Below, piece after piece: positions 16,703 through 25,124 of a stretch of 64,000 nucleotides of DNA (within the stretch, counting starts at the first letter, position 1; every line of letters starts with the position of its first letter). The position numbers and the translations under genes were made by a program. The notes beneath the pieces were generated by a model, which saw only the letters and a list, made by a program, of their open reading frames with translations, searched no databases and had not been told where the DNA came from. Source of the DNA: Nostoc sp. MS1 (lineage in GTDB: Bacteria; Cyanobacteriota; Cyanobacteriia; Cyanobacteriales; Nostocaceae). Location of the stretch: the NCBI RefSeq assembly GCF_019976755.1, contig NZ_AP023441.1:3159501-3223500 (forward strand), in the 5' to 3' direction.

Positions 16703-18961
16703 ATGACAATCAGTCCTCCGGAGCGAGAGGAAAAGAAAGCAAGAGTTATCGTTGACAAAGACCCGGTTCCTACCTCATTTGAAAAATGGGCCCAACCAGG
16801 ACACTTTGACAGAACTCTAGCTAGAGGTCCCAAAACCACTACCTGGATTTGGAACCTCCACGCCCTCGCCCACGATTTTGATACACATACAAGCGATTTA
16901 GAAGACATCTCCCGCAAAATATTTGCGGCTCACTTCGGTCACTTAGCCGTTGTGACAATTTGGTTGAGCGGGATGATTTTCCACGGCGCGAAGTTCTCGA
17001 ACTACGAAGCCTGGTTAAGCGACCCGTTGAACGTGAGACCCAGTGCTCAAGTCGTATGGCCCATTGTGGGACAAGACATATTGAACGGTGATGTTGGTGG
17101 TGGATTCCACGGTATTCAAATCACCTCTGGCTTGTTCCAAGTATGGCGTGGCTGGGGTATCACTAACTCCTTCCAGCTATATGTAACAGCTATCGGCGGC
17201 TTGGTATTAGCAGGCTTGTTCTTGTTCGCTGGTTGGTTCCACTACCACAAACGCGCTCCCAAATTGGAATGGTTCCAAAACGTGGAGTCGATGTTGAACC
17301 ACCACTTGGCAGTATTGCTAGGTTGCGGTTCCTTGGGATGGACTGGACACATCATTCATGTGTCCGCACCAATCAACAAGCTTCTGGATGCAGGGGTGGC
17401 TGTTAAAGATATCCCCTTGCCTCATGAGTTCATCCTGAACAAAGACCTGCTGATCGACCTATTCCCCGGCTTTGCTGCTGGTTTAGCCCCATTCTTCACC
17501 TTGAATTGGGGTCAGTACGCTGACTTCTTGACCTTCAAGGGCGGTTTAAACCCAGTTACCGGCGGCTTGTGGATGACTGACATTGCTCACCACCACTTGG
17601 CGATCGCTGTATTGTTCATCATCGCTGGACACCAGTACCGCACCAACTGGGGTATCGGTCACAGCATCAAAGAAATTCTAGAGAACCACAAAGGTCCCTT
17701 CACTGGCGAAGGTCACAAAGGTCTCTACGAAAATCTCACCACATCTTGGCACGCCCAATTGGCTACTAACCTTGCCTTCTTGGGTTCCTTGACCATCATC
17801 ATCGCGCACCACATGTACGCGATGCCTCCCTACCCATACTTGGCAACTGACTACGCTACTCAGTTGTGCATTTTCACCCACCACATTTGGATCGGCGGAT
17901 TCTTAATTGTTGGTGGTGCTGCTCACGCGGCAATCTTCATGGTGCGGGATTATGATCCTGTTGTTAACCAAAACAACCTGTTGGATCGGGTGCTTCGTCA
18001 CCGGGATGCAATTATTTCCCACCTGAACTGGGTTTGTATTTTCCTTGGCTTCCACAGCTTCGGTCTGTACATCCACAACGACACAATGCGTGCCTTGGGT
18101 CGTCCTCAAGACATGTTCTCTGACACAGCAATTCAGTTGCAGCCAGTGTTTGCTCAGTGGGTACAAAATATCCACACCTTAGCTCCTGGTGGTACTGCAC
18201 CCAACGCTTTAGAGCCTGTAAGCTACGCTTTTGGCGGCGGCATATTGGCTGTAGGTGGTAAAGTCGCCATGATGCCTATTGCACTAGGCACAGCCGACTT
18301 CTTAATCCACCACATCCACGCCTTCACCATCCACGTAACAGTTCTAATCCTGCTCAAGGGTGTACTGTTTGCTCGCAGTTCTCGTCTGATTCCAGACAAA
18401 GCTAACTTGGGCTTCCGCTTCCCTTGCGATGGCCCCGGTCGTGGTGGTACATGTCAAGTATCCGGTTGGGATCACGTATTCCTCGGATTGTTCTGGATGT
18501 ACAACTCCCTGTCGATTGTAATTTTCCACTTTAGCTGGAAGATGCAGTCTGATGTATGGGGAACTGTAGACGCAGCCGGTAATGTGTCTCACATCACTGG
18601 TGGTAACTTTGCCCAAAGTGCCATCACAATCAACGGCTGGTTGCGTGATTTCTTGTGGGCGCAAGCTTCCCAAGTAATCAACTCCTATGGAAGTGCATTG
18701 TCCGGTTATGGATTAATGTTCTTAGGCGCACACTTCGTATGGGCATTCAGCTTAATGTTCTTGTTCAGTGGTCGCGGTTACTGGCAAGAATTAATTGAGT
18801 CCATCGTTTGGGCGCATAATAAACTGAAGGTAGCTCCCTCAATCCAACCCCGCGCTCTGAGCATTACTCAAGGTCGCGCTGTTGGTGTGGCTCACTACCT
18901 CCTGGGAGGAATTGCTACAACCTGGGCATTCTTCCACGCACACATACTTTCTGTAGGCTAG
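16703..18961 (+). CDS. psaA: Photosystem I P700 chlorophyll a apoprotein A1
   Basis: A 752-residue integral thylakoid protein. The ATG at 16703 is chosen over the longer frame from 16658 because GGAGG sits 5 bases upstream and the length matches the family. It carries many His-rich transmembrane helices that bind chlorophyll a (HHHLAIAVLFIIAGH, HHIWIGGFLIVGGAAH). The FX iron-sulfur loop FPCDGPGRGGTC supplies two of the four cysteines shared with PsaB. Together with PsaB it forms the PSI core that binds P700, A0, A1 and FX. psaB follows after 125 bases, so the two are probably cotranscribed, as in other cyanobacteria. Composition is richer in GC than the neighbours, typical of highly expressed genes. 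Confidence 0.99.
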   Translation: MTISPPEREEKKARVIVDKDPVPTSFEKWAQPGHFDRTLARGPKTTTWIWNLHALAHDFDTHTSDLEDISRKIFAAHFGHLAVVTIWLSGMIFHGAKFSNYEAWLSDPLNVRPSAQVVWPIVGQDILNGDVGGGFHGIQITSGLFQVWRGWGITNSFQLYVTAIGGLVLAGLFLFAGWFHYHKRAPKLEWFQNVESMLNHHLAVLLGCGSLGWTGHIIHVSAPINKLLDAGVAVKDIPLPHEFILNKDLLIDLFPGFAAGLAPFFTLNWGQYADFLTFKGGLNPVTGGLWMTDIAHHHLAIAVLFIIAGHQYRTNWGIGHSIKEILENHKGPFTGEGHKGLYENLTTSWHAQLATNLAFLGSLTIIIAHHMYAMPPYPYLATDYATQLCIFTHHIWIGGFLIVGGAAHAAIFMVRDYDPVVNQNNLLDRVLRHRDAIISHLNWVCIFLGFHSFGLYIHNDTMRALGRPQDMFSDTAIQLQPVFAQWVQNIHTLAPGGTAPNALEPVSYAFGGGILAVGGKVAMMPIALGTADFLIHHIHAFTIHVTVLILLKGVLFARSSRLIPDKANLGFRFPCDGPGRGGTCQVSGWDHVFLGLFWMYNSLSIVIFHFSWKMQSDVWGTVDAAGNVSHITGGNFAQSAITINGWLRDFLWAQASQVINSYGSALSGYGLMFLGAHFVWAFSLMFLFSGRGYWQELIESIVWAHNKLKVAPSIQPRALSITQGRAVGVAHYLLGGIATTWAFFHAHILSVG

Positions 18962-19086
18962 CAATTAGCTACACCCAGTTATGAGTGATGAGTTGTTGGA
19001 TATAGAATAATACCTTTAACTCAAAACTCATAACTACCCTTAAGCTGATAAATGATGGCTAAAGGTCAGAGGAAATATCACAACCT

Positions 19087-21318
19087 ATGGCAACTAAATT
19101 TCCAAAATTTAGCCAGGATCTCGCACAGGACCCAACTACGCGACGCATATGGTATGCGATCGCGATGGGCAACGACTTTGAAAGCCATGATGGCATGACC
19201 GAAGAAAATCTTTACCAAAAGATTTTCGCTACTCACTTCGGTCATTTGGCAATCATCTTCCTTTGGGCTTCCAGCCTCCTGTTCCACGTAGCCTGGCAAG
19301 GTAACTTTGAAGAGTGGATTAAAGATCCTCTACATATACGCCCAATTGCTCATGCTATTTGGGACCCCCACTTTGGTAAACCAGCAATTGAAGCTTTTAC
19401 CCAAGGTGGAGCTAGCAACCCTGTAAACATTGCCTACTCTGGTGTTTACCACTGGTGGTACACCATCGGTATGCGTACCAACAGTGAACTGTATACAGGT
19501 TCCGTCTTCCTGTTATTGTTGGCTGCATTGTTCCTATTCGCTGGTTGGTTGCACTTGCAACCCAAGTTCCGTCCTAGCCTCTCTTGGTTCAAGAGTGCTG
19601 AACCTCGTCTAAACCACCACTTGGCAGGTTTGTTCGGCGTTAGCTCCTTGGCTTGGGCTGGTCACTTGATTCACGTTGCTATCCCCGAATCTCGCGGACA
19701 GCACGTAGGTTGGGATAACTTCTTATCCACCGCACCCCACCCAGCAGGTTTGCAACCCTTCTTTACAGGTAACTGGGGCGTTTACGCTCAAAACCCTGAT
19801 ACAGCAGGTCACATCTTTGGTACTAGCCAAGGTTCTGGTACAGCGATTCTGACATTCTTAGGTGGTTTCCATCCTCAGACAGAATCCCTGTGGTTGACAG
19901 ATATGGCGCATCACCACTTGGCGATCGCTGTTATCTTCATCGTTGCTGGTCACATGTACCGCACTAACTTCGGTATTGGTCACAGCATCAAAGAAATGCT
20001 GAATGCTAAAGCTGGTTTAGTACCCGGTAGCAAGAGTGAAGGTCAGTTCAATCTACCTCACCAAGGTCTTTACGACACAATCAACAACTCCCTACACTTC
20101 CAATTGTCTTTGGCATTGGCAGCGCTGGGAACCGTTACCTCACTGGTAGCACAACACATGTACGCCCTGCCTCCTTACGCATTCATTGCTAAGGACTACA
20201 CAACACAGGCAGCGTTGTACACGCACCACCAATACATTGCAGTATTCCTGCTGGTTGGTGCATTTGCTCACGCAGCAATCTTCTGGGTTCGTGATTACGA
20301 CCCCGAACAAAACAAAGGCAACGTCCTCGACCGTGTACTACAGCACAAAGAAGCGATTATCTCTCACCTCAGCTGGGTATCGCTATTCTTAGGCTTCCAC
20401 ACCTTGGGCTTGTACGTTCACAACGACGTAGTAGTTGCCTTCGGTACTCCCGAAAAGCAAATCTTGATTGAACCTGTATTCGCTCAGTTCGTTCAAGCTG
20501 CTCACGGTAAAGTACTCTACGGCTTAGACACCTTGTTGTCTAACCCTGACAGCGTTGCTTACACCGCTTACCCCAACTACGGTAACGTTTGGTTGCCTGG
20601 CTGGTTAGATGCAATTAACGCTGGCACAAACTCCCTTTTCTTAACAATTGGCCCTGGCGACTTCCTGGTACACCATGCGATCGCATTGGGTCTGCACACC
20701 ACCACCCTCATCCTAGTCAAAGGTGCTTTGGATGCTCGTGGTTCCAAGCTGATGCCCGATAAAAAGGACTTCGGCTATGCCTTCCCTTGTGATGGCCCTG
20801 GTCGTGGCGGTACTTGCGATATCTCCGCTTGGGACTCTTTCTACCTCTCTCTCTTCTGGGCATTGAATACAGTAGGTTGGGTAACTTTCTACTGGCACTG
20901 GAAACACCTGGGTATTTGGCAAGGTAACGTTGCTCAGTTCAACGAAAACTCCACCTACCTCATGGGCTGGTTCCGTGACTACCTCTGGGCTAACTCCGCT
21001 CAGTTGATCAACGGTTACAACCCCTACGGTGTGAACAACCTGTCCGTCTGGGCTTGGATGTTCCTCTTCGGACACCTAGTTTGGGCTACTGGTTTCATGT
21101 TCCTCATCTCTTGGAGAGGTTACTGGCAAGAGTTGATCGAAACCCTAGTTTGGGCGCACGAACGTACTCCTATCGCTAACCTCGTTCGCTGGAAAGACAA
21201 GCCTGTTGCTCTTTCCATCGTGCAAGCTCGTGTAGTTGGTCTAGCACACTTCACTGTCGGCTATGTCCTCACCTACGCAGCCTTCCTCATCGCCTCCACA
21301 GCTGGTAAGTTCGGTTGA
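19087..21318 (+). CDS. psaB: Photosystem I P700 chlorophyll a apoprotein A2
   Basis: A 743-residue partner of PsaA, with the same 11-helix plan. The family signature starts MATKFPKFSQDLAQDPTTRR. Chlorophyll-binding His clusters include MAHHHLAIAVIFIVAGHMYR, and the FX loop is FPCDGPGRGGTCDISAWD. It contributes the other half of P700 and the FX cluster, and near its C-terminal half it docks PsaC. It begins 125 bases after psaA stops. A strong terminator at 21348-21379 ends the psaAB transcript. Start and length are as usual for cyanobacterial PsaB. Confidence 0.99.
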   Translation: MATKFPKFSQDLAQDPTTRRIWYAIAMGNDFESHDGMTEENLYQKIFATHFGHLAIIFLWASSLLFHVAWQGNFEEWIKDPLHIRPIAHAIWDPHFGKPAIEAFTQGGASNPVNIAYSGVYHWWYTIGMRTNSELYTGSVFLLLLAALFLFAGWLHLQPKFRPSLSWFKSAEPRLNHHLAGLFGVSSLAWAGHLIHVAIPESRGQHVGWDNFLSTAPHPAGLQPFFTGNWGVYAQNPDTAGHIFGTSQGSGTAILTFLGGFHPQTESLWLTDMAHHHLAIAVIFIVAGHMYRTNFGIGHSIKEMLNAKAGLVPGSKSEGQFNLPHQGLYDTINNSLHFQLSLALAALGTVTSLVAQHMYALPPYAFIAKDYTTQAALYTHHQYIAVFLLVGAFAHAAIFWVRDYDPEQNKGNVLDRVLQHKEAIISHLSWVSLFLGFHTLGLYVHNDVVVAFGTPEKQILIEPVFAQFVQAAHGKVLYGLDTLLSNPDSVAYTAYPNYGNVWLPGWLDAINAGTNSLFLTIGPGDFLVHHAIALGLHTTTLILVKGALDARGSKLMPDKKDFGYAFPCDGPGRGGTCDISAWDSFYLSLFWALNTVGWVTFYWHWKHLGIWQGNVAQFNENSTYLMGWFRDYLWANSAQLINGYNPYGVNNLSVWAWMFLFGHLVWATGFMFLISWRGYWQELIETLVWAHERTPIANLVRWKDKPVALSIVQARVVGLAHFTVGYVLTYAAFLIASTAGKFG

Positions 21319-21347
21319 TCTGGCTACTAGTTTTGTAGGTAAGTAAT

Positions 21348-21379
21348 AAAATCCCCTGCCGTAAGGTGGGGGATTTTTT
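21348..21379 (+). terminator. Rho-independent terminator of psaAB
   Basis: The stem AAATCCCC...GGGGGATTT has an 11-base loop and is followed by a T6 run. It starts 29 bases after the psaB stop codon. The next gene on the same strand begins only 25 bases after the T-run. Confidence 0.88.
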
Positions 21380-21404
21380 CGTGGATGGAATTAGTAGAAA
21401 TAAA

Positions 21405-21809
21405 ATGGACAGTCTTTTTGATGACTTGGCTGAATACAGGCAGCATCTGGGTTTACCTCCTGCTGATAGTGAAACTGACGGCTCAACAATTGCTAAACTA
21501 GAAATAAATGGTCAAACTTTTTTTGGGGTAAATTCTAGTAGTAATCCCTATCATCGGCAAATAACTCTAAAGGTTAATAATATTTCTAGAACTCATGCAG
21601 AAGCTGATGCTTTTCAACAAGTGTTAGAAGCAGGTATTAAAGCAACGAGAGCGCGTTTAACTGTAGATAGAGATTTATGTCGTGCTTGTGGTTTACAAGG
21701 TGCTGTTAATTCTATGGCTTACCAATTAGGTATAGAAGAATTAGAAATTATTACTCCCAGTGGAAGTAAAAAAATTAATGTTACTGCTCCTAAGACAAGG
21801 AAAAAATAA
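21405..21809 (+). CDS. Deaminase-fold toxin-like protein (MafB19-type pattern)
   Basis: A 134-residue protein from the ATG at 21405; the frame is open back to a GTG inside the psaB terminator, which is unlikely to be the start. It shows the cytidine-deaminase-like zinc pattern: HAE at 64-66 (zinc ligand His plus catalytic Glu) and CRAC at 92-95 (two Cys ligands). A helix and GIEELEIITPSG strand follow. The order TFFGVNSSSN, HAEADAFQQ, LCRACGL, GxxxLxI resembles the toxin deaminases of polymorphic toxin systems, closest in pattern to MafB19-like domains. No secretion or delivery domain is attached, so it is a bare toxin domain. Its stop overlaps the next gene (TAATG). GC content is clearly lower than psaB. 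Nucleic-acid deamination is inferred, not shown. Confidence 0.65.
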   Translation: MDSLFDDLAEYRQHLGLPPADSETDGSTIAKLEINGQTFFGVNSSSNPYHRQITLKVNNISRTHAEADAFQQVLEAGIKATRARLTVDRDLCRACGLQGAVNSMAYQLGIEELEIITPSGSKKINVTAPKTRKK

Positions 21810-22318
21810 TGTTTGTATCCAAGTTATATACAGATAAATGGACAGGAAACAGAAATGAAGAAACTGTCATTGAAAATCCAAATTGGCAACAAATCAAAAC
21901 GGCTATTTGTGAGTTAGATGGTAAAAGTAAAACTTTAGTTAGTTTAGAAGCAGATGATCAAAGTTATATGATGATTGGTGGAGGTAATGATGGTCAATAT
22001 ATTGTTACTGCAACTTTAGATAACGAGACATTTTATTCTCTTTTGCATTCAATTGCTCATAAAATAACCAGCTCATATATTTCTGTTAAAAAAATTTATC
22101 TATCAATTTTCTATCAAGCATTAATAAATGCAAAAAACCAAAATACCAACTCTGCTAATGAGCAAAAATTAGTTGTAGGTGGACAAGCAGGAAATTATTC
22201 TAAGAATATTTGTGTTGATTTATCCCAATGCCTAATAGCTGCAAACAGATTTGCTGAATCAGGTGAACTTGAAGCATTGTTTACTTGGCAAGAAGATGAA
22301 TCTTTAGTGGCTGTGTAA
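21809..22318 (+). CDS. Imm1-like immunity protein, partner of the deaminase
   Basis: A 169-residue protein whose ATG overlaps the stop of the deaminase gene by one base, implying translational coupling. The N-terminal ~75 residues fit the Imm1 immunity family: NPNWQQIKTAICELDGKSKTL, then a strand, then YMMIGGGNDGQYIVTAT, i.e. the glycine-rich turn of Imm1. The C-terminal half is helical with no recognised motif. Imm1 proteins commonly sit beside deaminase toxins and block them by direct binding. The call rests on pattern recognition and gene order; a profile search would settle it. AT-rich like its partner. Confidence 0.6.
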   Translation: MFVSKLYTDKWTGNRNEETVIENPNWQQIKTAICELDGKSKTLVSLEADDQSYMMIGGGNDGQYIVTATLDNETFYSLLHSIAHKITSSYISVKKIYLSIFYQALINAKNQNTNSANEQKLVVGGQAGNYSKNICVDLSQCLIAANRFAESGELEALFTWQEDESLVAV

Positions 22319-22462
22319 AAATGTGTATCACTTTGCCTATTAATAAATTATAGGTATAGGTAAAATTTTGATGCTTTTACTAATTTTAGAGAAAAACTTA
22401 TGCTTCGAGCATTTCAAATAACATAATAGTAAGAAGCGATCGCCCATCAACCACCTCTACTA

Positions 22463-22494
22463 CAAAATAAAAAAGACAGGCTGTTGCCTGCCTA
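22463..22494 (-). terminator. Terminator of the petC-petA transcript
   Basis: Hairpin AGACAGGC / GCCTGCCT with a 4-base loop, one mismatch. On the minus strand it is followed by TTTTTTATTTT. It lies 25 bases after the petA stop and separates petA from the converging Imm1-like gene. Confidence 0.8.
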
Positions 22495-22518
22495 AAAAGT
22501 ATTGATTTATCAGAGATG

Positions 22519-23520
22519 TTAGAAATTCATTTCGGCAGCTTGGACTTTTTCCACCTGCTTCTTCTTCAGAACTAGCATGACTTGCGCTAACATCACCAAA
22601 GCAACGAAAGCAATCAACCAGCCAACTCTATTGGCATCTTGAAGAACGATTTCTGCGTCTTTTTGACCGAAACCACCAACGTTGGGGTTACTTGTCAAAG
22701 CATCGCCAGTTGTAACAGCTTGTCCTTCAGAAACAATCAAGTCTGGACCTGCGGGTACGGTATCGCTAACAACCTCACCAGACTCAGTTTTGATGTCTAC
22801 TAGATATTTAACAGTACCGTCTTCGCCTTCTTGTTTGGCAATCTTGCTGATTGTGCCAGTAGCAGAGGCGTTATAAACGTTGTTATTGCTCTTTTCGCCT
22901 GTGGGGTAAACTTGTCCACGTCCTCTATTACCACCGACATGAACTGCATACTTACCGAAGTGAATGTTCTTGTCGTTGGCAGGGTTGGGAGAAAGAACGG
23001 GGAAGACAATTTCCTGATACTGTTCACCGGGTAAAGGCCCAACGATGACGATATTTTCTTTATCTTCGCCGTAGGGTTGGTAGAAGAGATCACCGATTTC
23101 TTCCTTGATATCTTCAGGAATGCGTTCTGGAGGGGCAATCTTGAAGCCTTCGGGTAACATCAGTACAGCACCGACGTTTAAGCCGACTTTAGAGCCGTCA
23201 GCACCAACTTGTTGAACGTTGGTATCGTAGGGAATTTTAACAACAGCTTTAAATACGGTGTCGGGAAGTACAGATTGAGGAACTTCTACTTCTGTGGGCT
23301 TTGCTGCTAGGTGACAGTTGGCGCAAACAATTCTACCTGTAGGTTCGCGGGGGGTTTCAGGATAGGTTTGCTGCGCCCAGAAGGGATATGCAGCAGCAGA
23401 CTGGGGAAGGGCAATGTCGCTGGTGAAGAAAAACGTCACGCTGGCGATCGCTACGAGCAATGTTTTTAGCATCGCTCTAGCACTGCGAGTTAACCTCGCT
23501 GTTGTACAAGCATTTCTCAT
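22519..23520 (-). CDS. petA: Cytochrome f
   Basis: A 333-residue precursor. The signal peptide ends near SAAA, so the mature protein starts at Tyr45 (YPFWAQQ), whose amino group is the axial haem ligand in this family. The c-type haem site is CANCH at 66-70. A large beta domain follows, with a KQEGEDGTVKYLVDI small-domain region, and a C-terminal membrane anchor (VGWLIAFVALVMLAQVMLVL) precedes a short stromal tail. Cytochrome f passes electrons from the Rieske protein to plastocyanin or cytochrome c6 in the thylakoid lumen. It is the second gene of petC-petA, 130 bases after petC; that gap is filled with heptamer repeats. Confidence 0.98.
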   Translation of the reverse strand: MRNACTTARLTRSARAMLKTLLVAIASVTFFFTSDIALPQSAAAYPFWAQQTYPETPREPTGRIVCANCHLAAKPTEVEVPQSVLPDTVFKAVVKIPYDTNVQQVGADGSKVGLNVGAVLMLPEGFKIAPPERIPEDIKEEIGDLFYQPYGEDKENIVIVGPLPGEQYQEIVFPVLSPNPANDKNIHFGKYAVHVGGNRGRGQVYPTGEKSNNNVYNASATGTISKIAKQEGEDGTVKYLVDIKTESGEVVSDTVPAGPDLIVSEGQAVTTGDALTSNPNVGGFGQKDAEIVLQDANRVGWLIAFVALVMLAQVMLVLKKKQVEKVQAAEMNF

Positions 23521-23549
23521 CTCAATAAGGGCAACGATTAGATTTAGTC

Positions 23550-23647
23550 AAGGTCAAGAGTCAATAGTCATTAGTCAATAGTCATTGGTCATTAGTCAAT
23601 AGTCCTTAGTTTTTACTATGGACTATGGACTATGGACTATTGACTAA
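23550..23647. repeat. Heptamer repeats between petC and petA
   Basis: About 13 seven-base units of the GTCAATA / GTCATTA / GACTATG type fill most of the petC-petA gap and run to the petC stop codon. The operon spacer is therefore likely to vary in length between strains. Confidence 0.85.
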
Positions 23648-23650
23648 AAT

Positions 23651-24190
23651 TTAAGCCCACCAAGGTTCTTCGTTGGTGCGGAAGTCGGTTTCTGTCCAGG
23701 TAGTTAAAACGATTTTGTCGTTTTCAGCTTTGGCGTGGCTTAAAGCTAGGGATCTAGGTGCTGGGCCACGAACTACCTTACCAGTTGCATCGTATTGGGA
23801 ACCGTGGCAAGGGCATTTGAATTTGTTTTCTGCCGCGTTCCAGGGAACGACGCAGCCCAAGTGGGTGCAAACGGCATTGATGCCGTAATCGGTAATCGCT
23901 TCTTTGCTTTCTACCACAATATAAGTTGGGTCGCCCTTGAGTCCTTGAACTAGAGTGCGATCGCCTACATTATGGCTTTCTAGAAACTTGCTGACGCTAA
24001 CATCGTTGCCCAGCTCGTCTTTTGCTGTGGTTCCGCCACCAGCGCCACCCGTTGCTGGGGGAATGAAGTAATTGACCACGGGGTACAATACGCCCAAAGC
24101 CACGCCAGTAACAGTTCCAAAAGTTAGCAGGTTCATGAATTGACGTCTCCCCATATCGGGAACGTCCACTGATTCAGAAAATTGAGCCAT
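23651..24190 (-). CDS. petC: Cytochrome b6f complex Rieske iron-sulfur subunit
   Basis: A 179-residue protein. An N-terminal GRRQFMN (Arg15-Arg16) twin-arginine signal-anchor helix precedes the lumenal domain. The 2Fe-2S ligands are in CTHLGC (Cys108, His110, with Cys113 for the disulfide) and CPCH (Cys126, with Cys128 and His129). It oxidises plastoquinol and reduces cytochrome f. Rieske proteins are inserted by the Tat pathway, and tatC lies less than 1 kb upstream on the same strand. It is cotranscribed with petA. Cyanobacteria can have several petC genes; linkage to petA marks this as the principal one. Confidence 0.98.
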   Translation of the reverse strand: MAQFSESVDVPDMGRRQFMNLLTFGTVTGVALGVLYPVVNYFIPPATGGAGGGTTAKDELGNDVSVSKFLESHNVGDRTLVQGLKGDPTYIVVESKEAITDYGINAVCTHLGCVVPWNAAENKFKCPCHGSQYDATGKVVRGPAPRSLALSHAKAENDKIVLTTWTETDFRTNEEPWWA

Positions 24191-24422
24191 AATCTACGCG
24201 CTCTTCGTGTATTTTGTTAAGCAGCATTAGACAAGAGCGCTAAAATACTTGAGCCACTCCTGTCTGAGTTGAAATGCTAACCTTTGTCCCAATGCTGTTA
24301 ATCTTGATTTCAAGATATATCTAGCATCTTTTCTGTTAGCATTACATTTCTTTATATCCTTATCATACTTGAGTTACGGAACTTAACGTCATAACTAAAT
24401 GTAAAATCTGGCTGAGAAAACT

Positions 24423-24731
24423 ATGACAGGACAGGAATTACACCAACTATTGCTGGATAAATGGGGACATTCTTATGATGTGCAGTTTCGGCGCACACAA
24501 GGCAAAATATTTTTGCAGATTATGTGGAAATACTTAGAGCAAGCCTCATTTCCGATGAATGAGGCAGAATATCAAGAACATCTCGATAGTGTTGCTAATT
24601 ACCTTCTTGCCTTGGGTAGTTCAGCACAAGTAAAAACATATATCACCCAAACAAAAGAGCGTCCTCGCCTTGGTAAAGCTGTTAGCATACCTCTAGATTT
24701 GGGCGAACGCTCTTCTGAATGGATTCTATAA
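24423..24731 (+). CDS. DUF3067 family protein
   Basis: A 102-residue soluble protein with the DUF3067 pattern: TGQELHQLLLDKWGHSYDVQ at the start, then FLQIMWKYLEQASFP and a central helix (YQEHLDSVANYLLALG), ending in RPRLGKAVSIPLDLG. The family is conserved in cyanobacteria and plastid-bearing eukaryotes; no biochemical role is established to my knowledge. It is divergent from petC with a 232-base shared promoter region, which hints at a link to cytochrome b6f assembly. That link is inference only. ATG start at 24423. Confidence 0.82.
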   Translation: MTGQELHQLLLDKWGHSYDVQFRRTQGKIFLQIMWKYLEQASFPMNEAEYQEHLDSVANYLLALGSSAQVKTYITQTKERPRLGKAVSIPLDLGERSSEWIL

Positions 24732-24783
24732 ACTTTCTATCTAGTCATTATCTACAATAAATTTTTATAATTTAATGTATAAC

Positions 24784-25116
24784 CTATAAAATTCTTTTAC
24801 CCAAAGGTACATTTCTATCCGGTTGAATTAGCACGACTGCATCATCGTCTAAAACTACACCCAACACCAAAACTTCAGACATAAAATCAGCTATTTGGCG
24901 TGGAGGAAAATTAGTTACGGCTAATACTAATTTGTTAACAATCTCGTCTGGTTGATAAAGTTTTGTGATTTGGGCGCTAGATTTTTTCATACCCAAATCA
25001 CCAAAATCTATCCACAGTTTGTAGGCTGGTTTTCTTGCTTTAGTAAATACTTCTGCTTTGGTAATTTTGCCAACCCGAATTTCGACTTTTTCAAAGTCTT
25101 CATAACTGATTTGCAT
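24784..25116 (-). CDS. csaA: tRNA-binding domain protein CsaA-like
   Basis: A 110-residue OB-fold protein with the EMAP/Arc1p tRNA-binding motif: FEKVEIRVGKITKAEVF at the start, DFGDLGMKKSSAQITKLY in the middle, and VLAVTNFPPRQIADFMSEVLVLG. The length is that of CsaA, a dimeric chaperone-like protein linked to protein export in Bacillus. It starts 8 bases after the tatC stop, so the two form an operon; an export role therefore fits here too. The same fold occurs as a tRNA-binding appendage in MetRS and PheRS, but no synthetase domain is present. Confidence 0.88.
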   Translation of the reverse strand: MQISYEDFEKVEIRVGKITKAEVFTKARKPAYKLWIDFGDLGMKKSSAQITKLYQPDEIVNKLVLAVTNFPPRQIADFMSEVLVLGVVLDDDAVVLIQPDRNVPLGKRIL

Positions 25117-25124
25117 AGTTTATG

